This document shows positions 53,500 to 63,579 of a stretch of 64,000 nucleotides of DNA, piece after piece (the stretch's first letter is position 1; every line of letters begins with the position of its first letter). Below the pieces are notes generated by a model. The model did no database searches, was not told the DNA's origin, and saw only the letters and a list, made by a program, of their open reading frames with translations. A program made the translations under genes and the position numbers. The DNA is from Chromobacterium haemolyticum DSM 19808 (GTDB taxonomy: Bacteria; Pseudomonadota; Gammaproteobacteria; Burkholderiales; Chromobacteriaceae). Where the stretch lies: the NCBI RefSeq assembly GCF_000711885.1, contig NZ_JONK01000001.1, positions 372,001 to 436,000 on the forward strand. Reading direction: 5' to 3'.

Positions 53500-55585
53500 G
53501 GCCAGGGCGATTTTCCTGGAGGAATCCCGCGAGCTGTGCGACGCGCTGGAAGGCGCGCTGCTGGACCCCGCGGCGTTTCCCTCCGACGCCGAAACCTTCA
53601 ACCTGTTGCTGCGCACCGCGCACACCATCAAGGGCTCCGCGGGTACTTTCGGTTTCGACGCGCTGGTGGCTTTCGCCCATGCGATGGAGAGCGTGCTGGA
53701 ACGGCTGCGCCGCGGCAAGCTTGCGTTGGGCGAAGACCTGGTCAGCCTGTTATTGAGCTGCAACGATCATTTACGACGAATGCTGGAGGCGGTGGAGGCA
53801 TCCGCGCTGGATGCGGAGCCGGTTTGGCCGGATGGGGCCCCGCTGTTGCAGCGTTTGCAGCTGTTCCTGCTGGACGGGGCGGCCTGCGCGGTGGCAGGCG
53901 AAGACGCGCTGGACGCCGCCGCCACGCCGCTATGGCAATTGTCGCTGCGTTTTTATCCCGATTTGTTCCGAGACGGTTTTGATCCGTTGTCCTGCTTGCG
54001 CTTTCTCAGCCAGTTGGGCGTGCTGCGAGAGGTGGAGTTGGTCTGGCCCCCGCTGCCGGCCTTCGCGGAGTTGGAGCCGACGGATTGTTTCATCGGCCTG
54101 GAGTTGAGCCTGGAGTCCAAGGCCGGCCTTGAGCAGGTTCGCGATGCTTTCGAGTTTGTGGCCGAGGGCAGCTTGCTGGGCATCCTGCCGCCTCACGCGC
54201 CGCTGGCGGCGTTCCGCTCGCTGGCGGAGCGCCTGGGCGAGTCGATAGAGCCGCAGCTGTCGCGCTGGGTGGCGCGAGGGGCCTTGACGGCGGCGGAGGC
54301 GGAGCGGGTGCGCGAGGCGCCCTGGCGGGCGAGGGCGGAGAGCGAGGCGCGCGGCGAGCCGGGTGCGGCGACGGGCAGGGCGGCCCGCGGCGACAGTCAC
54401 TATATCCGGGTGGAGGCCGGCAAGCTGGATCGGCTGATCAACCGGGTGGGCGAGCTGGTGATTGCGTCCGCAGGCACCAAGCTGATTGCGCAGAACCGTT
54501 GCGACGCCGAGCTGTTGGAGTCGGTGGCCATTATCAACACGCTGGTGGAAAGCATACGCGACGACGCGCTGACCTTGCGCATGGTGCCGGTGGATGAGGT
54601 GTTCTGCCGTTTCCCGCGCATGATGCGGGAGGTGTCGCGGCAATTGGGCAAATCCATACAGCTGACGATTCAAGGCGCGGACACCGAGATCGACAAATCC
54701 ATGGTGGAGCGCTTGACCGATCCGCTGATGCACTTGGTGCGCAACGCGGTGGATCACGGGCTGGAGACGGCGGCTGAGCGGCGGGAGGCCGGCAAGCCGG
54801 AAACGGGCAAGGTGACGTTGAACGCCTTTCACGACGCCGGATCGGTGGTGGTGGAGATCCGGGACGACGGCCGCGGCATAGACCGCGACAAGGTACTGGC
54901 CAAGGCGCTGGAGCGCGGTTTGCTGAGCGAGGGCCGCCAGTTGAGCGAGCAGGAAACCCTGCAGCTGATTTTCCTGCCCGGCTTTTCCACTGCACACGCT
55001 TTAAGCGATCTGTCCGGCCGCGGCATGGGTCTGGACGTGGTGAAGCGGAATATCGAGCTCTTGCGCGGCGAGATCGAAATCTTTTCCCTGCCGGGCCAGG
55101 GTACGACGTTCCGGCTGCGGCTGCCTCTGACGCTGGCCATCATCGACGGCTTCCGGGTGGAGGTGAACGATTCGTCGCTGGTGATGCCGCTGGACATGAT
55201 GATCGAGTGCGTGGACATGCCGGAGGAGGCCATGCGGCAGAACGCGCGTCAGATCAATGTGCGCGGCGATTGGCTGCCGTTCGTGTCCTTGCGCGAGCTG
55301 TTCAATCTGCCGCCGGCCGCGCAGCCGGAGTACGTGGTGATTGTGCACTACGGGGAAAACCGCGCTGGCGTGGTGGTGGACCGTTTGATGGGAGAAGTGC
55401 AGGCGGTGATCAAACCCTTGGGCGAGATTTTCCGATCGCTGCGCGGCATCAGCGGCTCCACTATCCTGGGCAACGGCAAGCCGGCGCTGGTGCTGGATAT
55501 TCCGCAGTTGATTCATCACGCCTGCCGCCGCGAGCGCAGGCGGATTCGCCAGTCCAGCGAGGCGCAGGCGAGCGACGTTATTTAG
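53486..55585 (+). CDS. cheA: Chemotaxis histidine kinase CheA (alternative system)
   Basis: 699 aa from the ATG at 53486. P1 with phospho-His H46 in [14 protein letters not shown]; a middle segment of about 190 residues with a P2-like patch ([20 protein letters not shown]); P3 start [21 protein letters not shown]4 ATPase with N-box [15 protein letters not shown]1 [11 protein letters not shown] and G2 [11 protein letters not shown]5 CheW-like C-terminus. It phosphorylates CheB and an unlinked CheY. It shares a 14-bp overlap with the STAS gene and precedes an MCP by 28 bp. Confidence 0.95.
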   Translation: MDWSKARAIFLEESRELCDALEGALLDPAAFPSDAETFNLLLRTAHTIKGSAGTFGFDALVAFAHAMESVLERLRRGKLALGEDLVSLLLSCNDHLRRMLEAVEASALDAEPVWPDGAPLLQRLQLFLLDGAACAVAGEDALDAAATPLWQLSLRFYPDLFRDGFDPLSCLRFLSQLGVLREVELVWPPLPAFAELEPTDCFIGLELSLESKAGLEQVRDAFEFVAEGSLLGILPPHAPLAAFRSLAERLGESIEPQLSRWVARGALTAAEAERVREAPWRARAESEARGEPGAATGRAARGDSHYIRVEAGKLDRLINRVGELVIASAGTKLIAQNRCDAELLESVAIINTLVESIRDDALTLRMVPVDEVFCRFPRMMREVSRQLGKSIQLTIQGADTEIDKSMVERLTDPLMHLVRNAVDHGLETAAERREAGKPETGKVTLNAFHDAGSVVVEIRDDGRGIDRDKVLAKALERGLLSEGRQLSEQETLQLIFLPGFSTAHALSDLSGRGMGLDVVKRNIELLRGEIEIFSLPGQGTTFRLRLPLTLAIIDGFRVEVNDSSLVMPLDMMIECVDMPEEAMRQNARQINVRGDWLPFVSLRELFNLPPAAQPEYVVIVHYGENRAGVVVDRLMGEVQAVIKPLGEIFRSLRGISGSTILGNGKPALVLDIPQLIHHACRRERRRIRQSSEAQASDVI

Positions 55586-55613
55586 CGCGCTTGCGCGCGC
55601 CGGGAGGTAGGCC

Positions 55614-57275
55614 ATGCAGTGGTTTCACAATGCGCAGGTCAAGACCAAGCTGGGTCTTTCGTTTGGCGTGGTGCTGTGCTTTTTGCTGGCGCTGGGCTTT
55701 GTCAGCTACACCGCCACTGAGCGCATCACTATGGTGATGGTGAACTTGTTCGATAATCAGCTGACGCCGATAAAAGATATCGGCAACGCGGCGCGCTACG
55801 CCATGGCGAGCAACCGCTCCTTGTACCGCTATATCGCCGAAACGGATACCAAGATGATGGACGCGGTGGAGCTGGAAATGGCGGGCTTTGACAAAAGCAT
55901 GAACGCCAGCCTGGACACTTACCGCAAGACGGATTTGACGCCGCCGGAGGTGGACGCGCTGCGTCGCTTTGACGCCGCCTGGGCTATTTACCAGCCCTAC
56001 GCCACCGAGGTGAAACGGTTGTCTTACACCGACCGCGGCGACGGCGAGAACAACAAGCTGGCGCTGAAGCTGATGGCGGAGAAGGGCTGGCCAGCCTTTC
56101 AGGCCGTAGACGCGGTGCTGACCGAACTGGTGAACCTGAACGCCAAGCTGGCCGACAACTCGTTGCTGGAAACCAAGGTCATCAGCACGGACGCCTTGCG
56201 GATGTTGGTGGGCATCGCGGTGGCGGCGGTATTGTTGAGCATCGCGCTGGGGGTGATGGTGACGCGCAGCCTGCTCAAGCAACTGGGCGGGGACCCCTCC
56301 TATACGGTGCAGGTGGTGAGCCGGGTGGCGGCAGGGGATTTGTCCGTGCCGGTGAAGCTGCATCCGGACGACACCTCCAGCCTGTTGTATTCGATCAAGT
56401 CCATGGCGCACCGATTGTCCGAGACGCTGTCCGAGGTTAGCGCGATGTCGGAGGCGATAGGCTCGGCGTCCGAGGAGGTGTCGTCCACCGCCAATTCCCT
56501 GGCGCAAACCTCGTCCGAGCTGTCGTCCAGCATTGAACAGACCAGCGCCTCGGTGGAGGAGATGGCGGCCACGGTGACGCAGAACGCGGACAATGCGCGC
56601 GTAACCGAGAGCATTGCGTCCAAGTCCGCGTCCAGCGCGACTCAGGGCGGCAGCGCGGTCAGCGATATGGTGCACGCGATGAAGGAGATCGCGTCGCGGA
56701 TCACGGTGATCAACGATATCGCCAACAAGACGGATTTGTTGGCCATCAACGCGGCGATCGAGGCGGCGCGCGCCGGAGAGCACGGCAAGGGTTTCGCCAC
56801 GGTGGCGGTGGAGGTGAGAAAGCTGGCGGAGCGCAGCCAGGTGGCGGCCAGGGAGATAGGCGATCTGGCCAGCCGTTCCGTGAGCGTGGCGGAGAAGGCC
56901 GGCACGCTATTGCAAGAGATGCTGCCCGGCATAGACCAGACCGCCAGCCTGGTGCAGGAGATTTCCGCCGCCTCGCGCGAGCAGCGCTCCGGCATCGATC
57001 AGATCAACAGCGCGGTGACGCAGATCAGCAGCGGCATGCAGTCCTCGGCCACTTCCGCCGAGGAGTTAAGCTCCACCTCCGAGGAATTGAGCTCCGCGGC
57101 GATGCAGTTGCAGGAGCTGATGCAGCAATTCAAGCTGCGCAATACCCGAGGGCGCAAGTCCCGCATGGTGCACATTGGTCACCTGCACGCCGGCAAGGCC
57201 GCGCCGCCGCCGCCGATGGACGACGATGACGACCTGGACCTGAGCGTGGACGAGGACAAGTTCTCCAAGTATTGA
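55614..57275 (+). CDS. Methyl-accepting chemotaxis protein of the che operon
   Basis: 553 aa, GGAGG site. TM1 about 12-32, four-helix-bundle domain with [22 protein letters not shown]2 about 200-220, HAMP. The signalling tip differs from the scattered MCPs: [20 protein letters not shown] and [18 protein letters not shown]. Such tip differences usually match a dedicated CheA/CheW pair. The C-terminus is extended with a basic patch and an acidic tail ([14 protein letters not shown]). Probably the core receptor of this system. Confidence 0.95.
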   Translation: MQWFHNAQVKTKLGLSFGVVLCFLLALGFVSYTATERITMVMVNLFDNQLTPIKDIGNAARYAMASNRSLYRYIAETDTKMMDAVELEMAGFDKSMNASLDTYRKTDLTPPEVDALRRFDAAWAIYQPYATEVKRLSYTDRGDGENNKLALKLMAEKGWPAFQAVDAVLTELVNLNAKLADNSLLETKVISTDALRMLVGIAVAAVLLSIALGVMVTRSLLKQLGGDPSYTVQVVSRVAAGDLSVPVKLHPDDTSSLLYSIKSMAHRLSETLSEVSAMSEAIGSASEEVSSTANSLAQTSSELSSSIEQTSASVEEMAATVTQNADNARVTESIASKSASSATQGGSAVSDMVHAMKEIASRITVINDIANKTDLLAINAAIEAARAGEHGKGFATVAVEVRKLAERSQVAAREIGDLASRSVSVAEKAGTLLQEMLPGIDQTASLVQEISAASREQRSGIDQINSAVTQISSGMQSSATSAEELSSTSEELSSAAMQLQELMQQFKLRNTRGRKSRMVHIGHLHAGKAAPPPPMDDDDDLDLSVDEDKFSKY

Positions 57276-57288
57276 GAGGAGCGCGGCA

Positions 57289-57831
57289 ATGAGAAACAGC
57301 GAGCAGCCGGCCGGCCAGGACAGCGGGGGCCAGAAATTCCATTGCGTCACTTTCATCCTGGGCGAGGATTTGTTTGGCATCCAGATCAACTTCATCCGGG
57401 AAATCATCGAGTTCGACGGCATCACCGAGGTGCCGATGATGCCCAATTTCGTGCGCGGCATCATCAATCTGCGCGGCGCGGTGGTGCCGGTGATCGATTT
57501 GTCGGTGCGCTTCGGCCGCGGCCAAACCGCCCTGAAGGCGTCCACCTGCGTGGCCATTTTGTCGCTGCCGGGACTGGAGGGCGGTTACGCGGACATCGGC
57601 ATCCTGCTGGATTCGGTGTGCGAGGTGCTGGAGATCCCGCAAAGCGAGATCGACCCCTCGCCCAGCTTTGGTTCCAATATCCGCAGCGACTTCATACAAG
57701 GCATCGCCACCATCAATCAGCGCTTCGCCATTTTGCTGAATGTGCGTCAGGCGCTGTCGGTGTCCGAGCTCAGCGAGATGGCGGAGGCGGTGACTCAACA
57801 GTTTCTGAGCGACGACATCGAGGCGCTATAG
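57289..57831 (+). CDS. cheW: Chemotaxis coupling protein CheW
   Basis: 180 aa. CheW fold: FHCVTFILGEDLFGIQINFI, REIIEFDGITEVPMMPNFVR, GIINLRGAVVPVIDLSVRFG. Links the operon MCP to CheA in the cytoplasm. 13 bp after the MCP; its stop TAG is immediately followed by the cheR ATG. Confidence 0.95.
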   Translation: MRNSEQPAGQDSGGQKFHCVTFILGEDLFGIQINFIREIIEFDGITEVPMMPNFVRGIINLRGAVVPVIDLSVRFGRGQTALKASTCVAILSLPGLEGGYADIGILLDSVCEVLEIPQSEIDPSPSFGSNIRSDFIQGIATINQRFAILLNVRQALSVSELSEMAEAVTQQFLSDDIEAL

Positions 57832-58713
57832 ATGCTTGCCCTGGAGGAGTCGCTGCTTGCCACGCCCTTGCTGACGGACGGGGAGTTTTTCCAGCTGCGC
57901 CGCTTCATCTACCAGACCGCCGGCATCTCCATGCCGGTGAGCAAGCGTTCGCTGATTCAGTCCCGGCTGGCCAAGCGCATCCGCCATTTGCGCCTGAACA
58001 GCTATGCGGCTTACTGGCGCTTGATTTCGGACCCGGCCAACGAGGCGGAACGGCAATATGCGATCAATCTGCTGTCCACCAACGAAACCTATTTTTTCCG
58101 GGAACCTGAGCATTTTTTCTGGCTGCGGCAAAAAGCGACGCGCCTGCAGGGCAACGGCGAGTTCCGGGTGTGGTCCGCGGCCTGTTCCACTGGCGAGGAA
58201 CCGTACACGGTGGCGATGGTTTTGGCGGAGGCGCTGGGCTTGCAGGGCAACTGGCGGGTGTACGCCTCCGACATCAACACCCGGGTTACCCTCCTGGCCC
58301 GGCGCGCGGTCTACTCGGTGGAGCGCGCGCGCAAGACTCCGCCGGAACTGTGGCGGCGTTATTTTCTGCGCGGCCGCGACGAATACGCCGGCATGGTGAG
58401 AGTGGCGCCGGCGCTGGCGAAGAAGGTGAGCTTCTCCAATTTGAACCTGCTGCACGCCTCTCACTTCGCCCATAGCCATTTCGATGTGATTTTCCTGCGC
58501 AATGTGCTGATTTACTTCGACGAGGCCACCAAGCTGCGAGTGCTGCTGTCGCTGTGCGACAAACTGCGGCAGGGCGGGCATTTGATCATCGGACATTCGG
58601 AATCCATCCGGCACCTGACGCTGCCTCTGGCGCAAGAGGCGCCGTCGCGGTACCGGCTGGATTCTCACCTTGCGAGCGGAAGAATCGATGAGCATCAATG
58701 TTCTGATAGTTGA
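57832..58713 (+). CDS. cheR: Chemotaxis protein methyltransferase CheR
   Basis: 293 aa starting directly after the cheW stop. N-terminal CheR_N helices (about 1-80), then the SAM-binding domain with NETYFFREPEHF, WSAACSTGEEPYTVAMVLAE and FLRNVLIYFD. It methylates receptor glutamates. No TPR extension. Its end overlaps the cheB start by 26 bp. No receptor in the window has the C-terminal pentapeptide, so it must bind MCPs directly. Confidence 0.95.
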   Translation: MLALEESLLATPLLTDGEFFQLRRFIYQTAGISMPVSKRSLIQSRLAKRIRHLRLNSYAAYWRLISDPANEAERQYAINLLSTNETYFFREPEHFFWLRQKATRLQGNGEFRVWSAACSTGEEPYTVAMVLAEALGLQGNWRVYASDINTRVTLLARRAVYSVERARKTPPELWRRYFLRGRDEYAGMVRVAPALAKKVSFSNLNLLHASHFAHSHFDVIFLRNVLIYFDEATKLRVLLSLCDKLRQGGHLIIGHSESIRHLTLPLAQEAPSRYRLDSHLASGRIDEHQCSDS

Positions 58714-59758
58714 CGACTCCGCGGTGGCGCGCGAGATGCTGAGCCAAATGCTGGCCACCGCGCCGGACATCAAGCTGCTGGGCGCGTCGCCGGACCCCAT
58801 TTACGCGATGAATCGGATGAAAATCCGCTGGCCGGACGTGATCATTCTGGATCTGGCGATGCCGCGAATGGACGGGCTGACCTTTTTGCGTCAGGTGATG
58901 GCGGAGCGGCCCACGCCGGTGGTTGTTTGCTCGGCCTTGACCACCGAGGGCGCGCGGGTGTCGCTGGAGGCGATGAGCGCCGGCGCGGTGTCCGTGTTGC
59001 TAAAGCCGCTGGTCAACGCGAAGACGAATTTCGCCGAGAACGCCAAACGGCTGGTGGACGAGGTGTACGCCGCGGCGGGGGTGAGGGTGGAAGCGCTGAA
59101 GCAAGCGGCGCCGTCCGGCTATCCGGCGCCCAAGCTGACCGCCGACGCCATCCTGGACGCGCCGCCGGAGCGCCGCCGGCCGGCGCAGGGCACGGAGCGC
59201 GTCATCGCGCTGGGCGCGTCCACCGGCGGCACCCAGGCGCTGGAGTTCCTGCTGCAACGCTTGCCGCCGCACTGCCCGGGCATGGCGGTGGTGCAGCACA
59301 TGCCTGAGGGGTTTACGTCTATCTTCGCCAGCCGCCTCAATGAACTGGCCCAGGTGGAGGTGAGGGAGGCGAGAAACGGCGACGTGGTCAGCGCCGGCAA
59401 GGTGTTGATTGCGCCGGGGGGCCAGCATTTGTTGCTGCACCGCCGGCAGAAACAGTTTGTGGCCGAGGTCAAGGGCGGGCCGCCGGTGTCGCGGCACCGG
59501 CCGTCGGTGGACGTGCTGTTTCGTTCGGTGGCCGTGAGCGCCGGGGCGAATGCGGTGGGGGTGATTCTTACCGGCATGGGGGACGACGGCGCGCGCGGCA
59601 TGCGCGAGATGCACGACGCCGGCGCGCGCACGCTGGCCCAGGACGAGGCCTCCTGCGTGGTGTTTGGCATGCCGCAGGCGGCCATTGCTCGCGGCGGGGT
59701 GGACGAGGTGATGTCTTTGGAGCGCTTGGCGAGGTTGTTGCAGGGTTTGCGCGCCTGA
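58688..59758 (+). CDS. cheB: Chemotaxis methylesterase/response regulator CheB
   Basis: 356 aa from the ATG at 58688 (GCGGAAG upstream); the frame is open 6 codons further. Receiver domain with LIVDDSAVAREML and the phospho-Asp in VIILDLAMPRMDG, linker, then the methylesterase domain with GASTGGTQALEF (catalytic Ser), VVQHMPEGFT (His) and LTGMGDDGARGM (Asp). Removes methyl groups from MCPs. Last gene of the operon; no cheD, cheY or cheZ follows. The stop TGA is the border of repeat copy J. Confidence 0.95.
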   Translation: MSINVLIVDDSAVAREMLSQMLATAPDIKLLGASPDPIYAMNRMKIRWPDVIILDLAMPRMDGLTFLRQVMAERPTPVVVCSALTTEGARVSLEAMSAGAVSVLLKPLVNAKTNFAENAKRLVDEVYAAAGVRVEALKQAAPSGYPAPKLTADAILDAPPERRRPAQGTERVIALGASTGGTQALEFLLQRLPPHCPGMAVVQHMPEGFTSIFASRLNELAQVEVREARNGDVVSAGKVLIAPGGQHLLLHRRQKQFVAEVKGGPPVSRHRPSVDVLFRSVAVSAGANAVGVILTGMGDDGARGMREMHDAGARTLAQDEASCVVFGMPQAAIARGGVDEVMSLERLARLLQGLRA

Positions 59759-59787
59759 GAACCTGTTGACGATCGTAAACACGTTAT
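59756..59787. repeat. Internally deleted repeat copy J
   Basis: 32 bp: TGAGAACCTGTTGACGATC fused to GATCGTAAACACGTTA, almost a perfect palindrome and so a candidate hairpin. The TGA is the cheB stop. Confidence 0.8.
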
Positions 59788-60257
59788 GAGACCCCATGAG
59801 GCTGTTTGCCACCCGCCGGGCGTCGGGGATACGCAGGGCCTGAAGATAGATACAGCGGCGATAGGTGTTTTTACGTAAACACCATGGTTTGCCGACGCTT
59901 ATTTATAAAATATCCTTTAAAAACAAAGCGGGGCCGAGTCGCTTTATCTGGAGAAAAAGCGATTATGCACTTGCTATGTGCAAACTACCAAAGCCCCTCG
60001 CATTGATTCGCGTTTAATTGGCGTTATCATCACTTTCCATATTCAGCGCTCGCCGCCGCAACGGGCCGCATGTCCCCGCGCGCCGCCGCCTGTCTATCTT
60101 TCCCCGCTCGCTCCGCACCACTTTGCGGCGTCGTCATCGCCTCTTGTCGATTACTGAATGATCCACTGCCTGGACTTGCGGCGCCGGTCCGGCGCGTCCC
60201 GGATACACCGCCGGCGGGGAGTTGTTTTTGGAATGAATGTCGAGGGAATGCATCCGT
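59788..60257. other. Intergenic region upstream of the last MCP
   Basis: About 470 bp with an A+T-rich stretch (59900-59930) and no gene. It presumably holds the MCP promoter. No FliA-type box could be recognised. Confidence 0.35.
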
Positions 60258-61895
60258 ATGAGTGTCTTGAACAAGGACTGGGGCTTGCGGGCCAAACTAT
60301 CCGCCGCTTTTACTTTGGTGAGCTTGCTGATTGTGGCGGTTTATTCGATCTACGCCTATCGCAGCACCGTGGACTCCGAAATGAAAGGCGTGGATCAGAC
60401 CTTGCTGACCGCCGCCTACGCGGCGCGCCAGATGGTGGGCGAGAATTTCCACGATCAATTGCCGGACAGCAATCCCAATAGTCAGGTCACCACCAAGCAA
60501 CTGACCGATTTTGCGAGGGACAGCGGCTTGGCTTACGCGTATTCCACCATTCAGCGCGGGGGCCGCGTGCTGTACACCAGTTCTTCCGCCAGCCCGAACG
60601 AGGTGAAGTCCGGCCAGTACCAGCAGTGGTTCCTGGCGGAATACAAGGATGTGCCGGCCGGCCTGGCCGCGGCCTTCAATAGCGGCAGCGTCCAGTACGA
60701 GGAGTACCAGGGCGAGTTCGGCCTGTTCCGTTCGGTGTTCGTGCCGTTCACCTCGGCCAGCGGCATGCGCTACGTGGTGGGGGTGGACACCTCCTTGCAA
60801 AAAGTGGAGGCCTTGCGCACTCAGGTGTTGTGGCAAAGCGGGGCGGTGGGCCTGGGTCTGTTGCTGATGTCCCAGCTGGTGGCCTTGCTGTTGGCCAATC
60901 GCATGGTGCAGCCGGTGAATGAGTTGAACGTGGCCTTGCAACAGCTGGCCGGCGGCGACTGGAACCTGGCGCGCAGCATGCCGGTGCGCAGCCGAGACGA
61001 AGTGGGCCGAATCGCGTCTTCATTCAACACCTTCATGGAGGCGCTGCGCCAGCGCCTGCTGGAGATCCGCGGCGAATCCGACGCGGTGCAGAGCGAGTCC
61101 CAGCACATAGATCAACTGGTGGGCGGCGTGGCCGCGCGTTCCGGTCAGCAGGCGGAAGACGTGCGCGGCAGCGCGGCGGCGGTGGAAGAGCTGGCGGTGA
61201 GCATCGCCCATGTCTCGGAAATCGCCGAGGACGCGGCCAAGCTGATGTCTTCGTTCGAAGGACAGACCCAGACCACGGTGCAATACATTCAGAACGCGGT
61301 GGAGGGCATGCGGACGGTGCAGCAGGAAGTGACCCAGCTGGCGGGCAAACTGGATCAACTGGATTCGCGCACCAATGAGATCAATATGATTGTGGCGGTG
61401 ATCAAGGATATCGCCGATCAAACCAATCTCTTGGCTTTGAACGCGGCGATCGAGGCGGCGCGGGCGGGCGAACAGGGACGCGGTTTCGCGGTGGTGGCCG
61501 ATGAGGTGCGCAAGCTGTCCGAGCGCACGGCCAATGCGACGGTGGAGATAGGTTCGATGATTGATTCCGTGCAGCAGGATTCCGCTTCCGCCATCTCCGG
61601 CATGCGCGCGGCGGTGAACCGCGTGGACGCCAGCGTCAATCACGCCGGCGAGGCCCAGGACACCTTGCAGGGCTTCTCGGTGCAGATTCAAGGCGTGTCG
61701 CGCGGCATGGGCGATATCTCCGCGGCGGTGCGCGAGCAGGCCAACGCCTCCCAGCACTTGGCCGGCAGTGTGGAGTCGGTCAGCAGCTCGGCCGAGGAAA
61801 ACCGGCTTGCGGCGGAAGAAGCGCAGCAAGGCGTGGTCAATCTGTTGGAGCGCGGGGTGTCGCTGCGCGGGGTGGTGCAGCAGTTCACTCTCTAG
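60258..61895 (+). CDS. Methyl-accepting chemotaxis protein with large periplasmic sensor
   Basis: 545 aa from the ATG at 60258; an in-frame ATG at 60237 is an alternative because neither has a clear site. TM1 about 15-35, periplasmic domain about 36-205 of mixed alpha/beta type ([33 protein letters not shown]), like single CACHE or double-sensor inputs. TM2 about 206-228, HAMP, then signalling tip [20 protein letters not shown] with [18 protein letters not shown]. It is the only MCP here with a mixed alpha/beta sensor. Its stop TAG is the border of repeat copy K. Confidence 0.93.
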   Translation: MSVLNKDWGLRAKLSAAFTLVSLLIVAVYSIYAYRSTVDSEMKGVDQTLLTAAYAARQMVGENFHDQLPDSNPNSQVTTKQLTDFARDSGLAYAYSTIQRGGRVLYTSSSASPNEVKSGQYQQWFLAEYKDVPAGLAAAFNSGSVQYEEYQGEFGLFRSVFVPFTSASGMRYVVGVDTSLQKVEALRTQVLWQSGAVGLGLLLMSQLVALLLANRMVQPVNELNVALQQLAGGDWNLARSMPVRSRDEVGRIASSFNTFMEALRQRLLEIRGESDAVQSESQHIDQLVGGVAARSGQQAEDVRGSAAAVEELAVSIAHVSEIAEDAAKLMSSFEGQTQTTVQYIQNAVEGMRTVQQEVTQLAGKLDQLDSRTNEINMIVAVIKDIADQTNLLALNAAIEAARAGEQGRGFAVVADEVRKLSERTANATVEIGSMIDSVQQDSASAISGMRAAVNRVDASVNHAGEAQDTLQGFSVQIQGVSRGMGDISAAVREQANASQHLAGSVESVSSSAEENRLAAEEAQQGVVNLLERGVSLRGVVQQFTL

Positions 61896-61946
61896 AACCT
61901 GTTTACGATCTACCGCGCGTCGGCGAACTGATGAAAACGGTTTCAG
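61893..61946 (+). repeat. Partial repeat copy K
   Basis: TAGAACCTGTTTACGATC and CGCGCGTCGGCGAACTGATGA of the left half are kept; the right half is lost in GGTCGCCGCC. The TAG is the MCP stop codon. Confidence 0.75.
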
Positions 61947-62049
61947 GTCGCCGCCGGCAAGCCAGCCGCCCTCCGGGGCGGTTTTCTTTTTGTTCTTGAA
62001 ATGACATTGACTTAAAATACCTTGTCGCAATAGCAAAAGGAGGCAGGCG

Positions 62050-63369
62050 ATGAGTCAGGAGCCGCCGCACGCCGGCGCGGATTCGACGCGCGGGCCTTTG
62101 ATCATCGTGGCCTCCAGCGGCACCGGCGGGGACATGCAGCCTTTCATCGCGCTGGCGCGCGGTTTGAGCGCTCGCGGTCACCGCGCGTTGCTGCTGGCGC
62201 CGGCGCTGCAGGAGGAGGCGGTGCGCGCCGCTGGGCTGCCGTATCGGCTGTTCAGCAGCCGCGAACAAGGACAGGCGGTGCTGGACAACCCGGATCTATG
62301 GCATGAGCGCAAGGGTTGGGATGTGATCTGGAACGGTTTGATTCCGGACCTGGGCGCTTTGTGCGAGTTGGCGCAAGACCTGCCGGACGCCGAGGATTGC
62401 GTGGTGCTGTGCCACCCCCCTCTGGTGCCGATGGCGGCTCTGGCGCGGGCGGCGAGGCCGGGTTTGCGTATCGTGACGGCGTATCTCGCGCCGTCCAATC
62501 TATGCAGCCGCCACGATTTGCGCACCATGGGCTCCTTGAGGATTCCCCGCTGCTTGCCGCCGGCCGGGGTTGGCCTGTTGTGGCGGGCGCTGCACCGCTG
62601 GTTCAACGCCAGAACGCTGCCCGGCTTGAACGCGGCGCGCGCCCAGCGCGGTTTGCCGGCGGAGCCGCACTTTTTCGAGCATGTGCTGAGGGTGCCCAAC
62701 GCCTCTGTCAGTCTGTTTCCGCGCTGGTTCGCCGCCATGCAGCCGGACTGGCCGCGTCCATTCTCGCAGGGCGACTTTGTGCTGCCCGCGGCGGCGGAGG
62801 CGCCGGGGCTGTCCCGCGAACTGGAGGCCTTTCTTGCCGCTGGCGACCCGCCCATCGTATTCACGCCGGGCACGGGTCATCGGCACGCGGCGGCTTATTT
62901 CGCCGCCGCGCTGCAGGCTTTGAAACGGATGGGGCGGCGCGGGCTGTTCATCACCTCGCATGCGGCTCAGTTGCCGCCGGCATTGCCGGAAAGCGTGTTG
63001 TGGCAGGCGCACGCGCCTTTCGCCGCGTTGTTGCCGCGGGCGGCGGCGCTGGCGCACCACGGCGGCGTCAGCACGATGGCGGACGCGATGCGCGCCGGGA
63101 TTCCGCAGTTGATCGTGCCTTACGCCTACGACCAATTCGACAACGGCCAGCGAGCCAAGAGCCTGGGCGTGGCGGAAGTGTTGCCGGCGCGGCGCGTGTC
63201 CGCGGGGAGGATGGAGCGCTTGCTGGGCCGGCTGCTGGCGGAGCCGGGCGTGGGCCGAGCCTGCCGTGAGCTGGCCTTGAGAATGGCGGCCGAGGAGGGC
63301 GCGACGCGGGCGCTGGATGAGGTGGAGAAGGCCTTGCTGGGGCAAGCGTCCCATTCAACCTGCTCATAA
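62050..63369 (+). CDS. GT1-family glycosyltransferase (MGT/RhlB-like)
   Basis: 439 aa, AAAGGAGGC site. N-terminal Rossmann half LIIVASSGTGGDMQPFIALA (His-free GT1 start) and ARGLSARGHRALLLAPA; C-terminal donor half FTPGTGHRHAAAYFAAALQA, QAHAPFAALLPRAAALAHHG and the signature GIPQLIVPYAYDQFDNGQRA. Transfers a nucleotide-linked sugar to a small acceptor or lipid in the cytoplasm. It resembles RhlB and macrolide glycosyltransferases; no rhlA is adjacent. It stands alone. Confidence 0.87.
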   Translation: MSQEPPHAGADSTRGPLIIVASSGTGGDMQPFIALARGLSARGHRALLLAPALQEEAVRAAGLPYRLFSSREQGQAVLDNPDLWHERKGWDVIWNGLIPDLGALCELAQDLPDAEDCVVLCHPPLVPMAALARAARPGLRIVTAYLAPSNLCSRHDLRTMGSLRIPRCLPPAGVGLLWRALHRWFNARTLPGLNAARAQRGLPAEPHFFEHVLRVPNASVSLFPRWFAAMQPDWPRPFSQGDFVLPAAAEAPGLSRELEAFLAAGDPPIVFTPGTGHRHAAAYFAAALQALKRMGRRGLFITSHAAQLPPALPESVLWQAHAPFAALLPRAAALAHHGGVSTMADAMRAGIPQLIVPYAYDQFDNGQRAKSLGVAEVLPARRVSAGRMERLLGRLLAEPGVGRACRELALRMAAEEGATRALDEVEKALLGQASHSTCS

Positions 63370-63410
63370 CGAGCCGTCCGTGGTCACATTTTTCCGCGGC
63401 ATTGGCCTTA

Positions 63411-63579
63411 TAGAGCCCGTTCAAAGCCTCTCGAGCAAGAGCGAGACAAGGAGAAAACGGCTGAAGAAGCGGAATGTACATACGGTACATGAGCATTCTG
63501 AAGCGGTACTCACTCAAGTACCGCCTGCGTCGGCGCGCCTTGCCTCAGCCGTAAAGCTGATTTTTGTTAGCCGCTCTTA
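63411..63579 (-). repeat. Dispersed TIR repeat, copy L (reverse orientation)
   Basis: Left end TAGAGCCCGTTCAAAGCC, core GAGCAAGAGCGAGACAAGG and GTACATACGGTACATGAGC, right end degenerate (TTGTTAGCCGCTCTTA). The last TTA is the complement of the stop of the NlpC/P60 gene. Confidence 0.8.

Noticed and set aside
53035-53763. N-terminal extension of the 563-residue MCP
   Set aside because: It is antisense to the STAS and cheA genes and has no family pattern; a ribosome site and typical first membrane helix fix the start at 53034.
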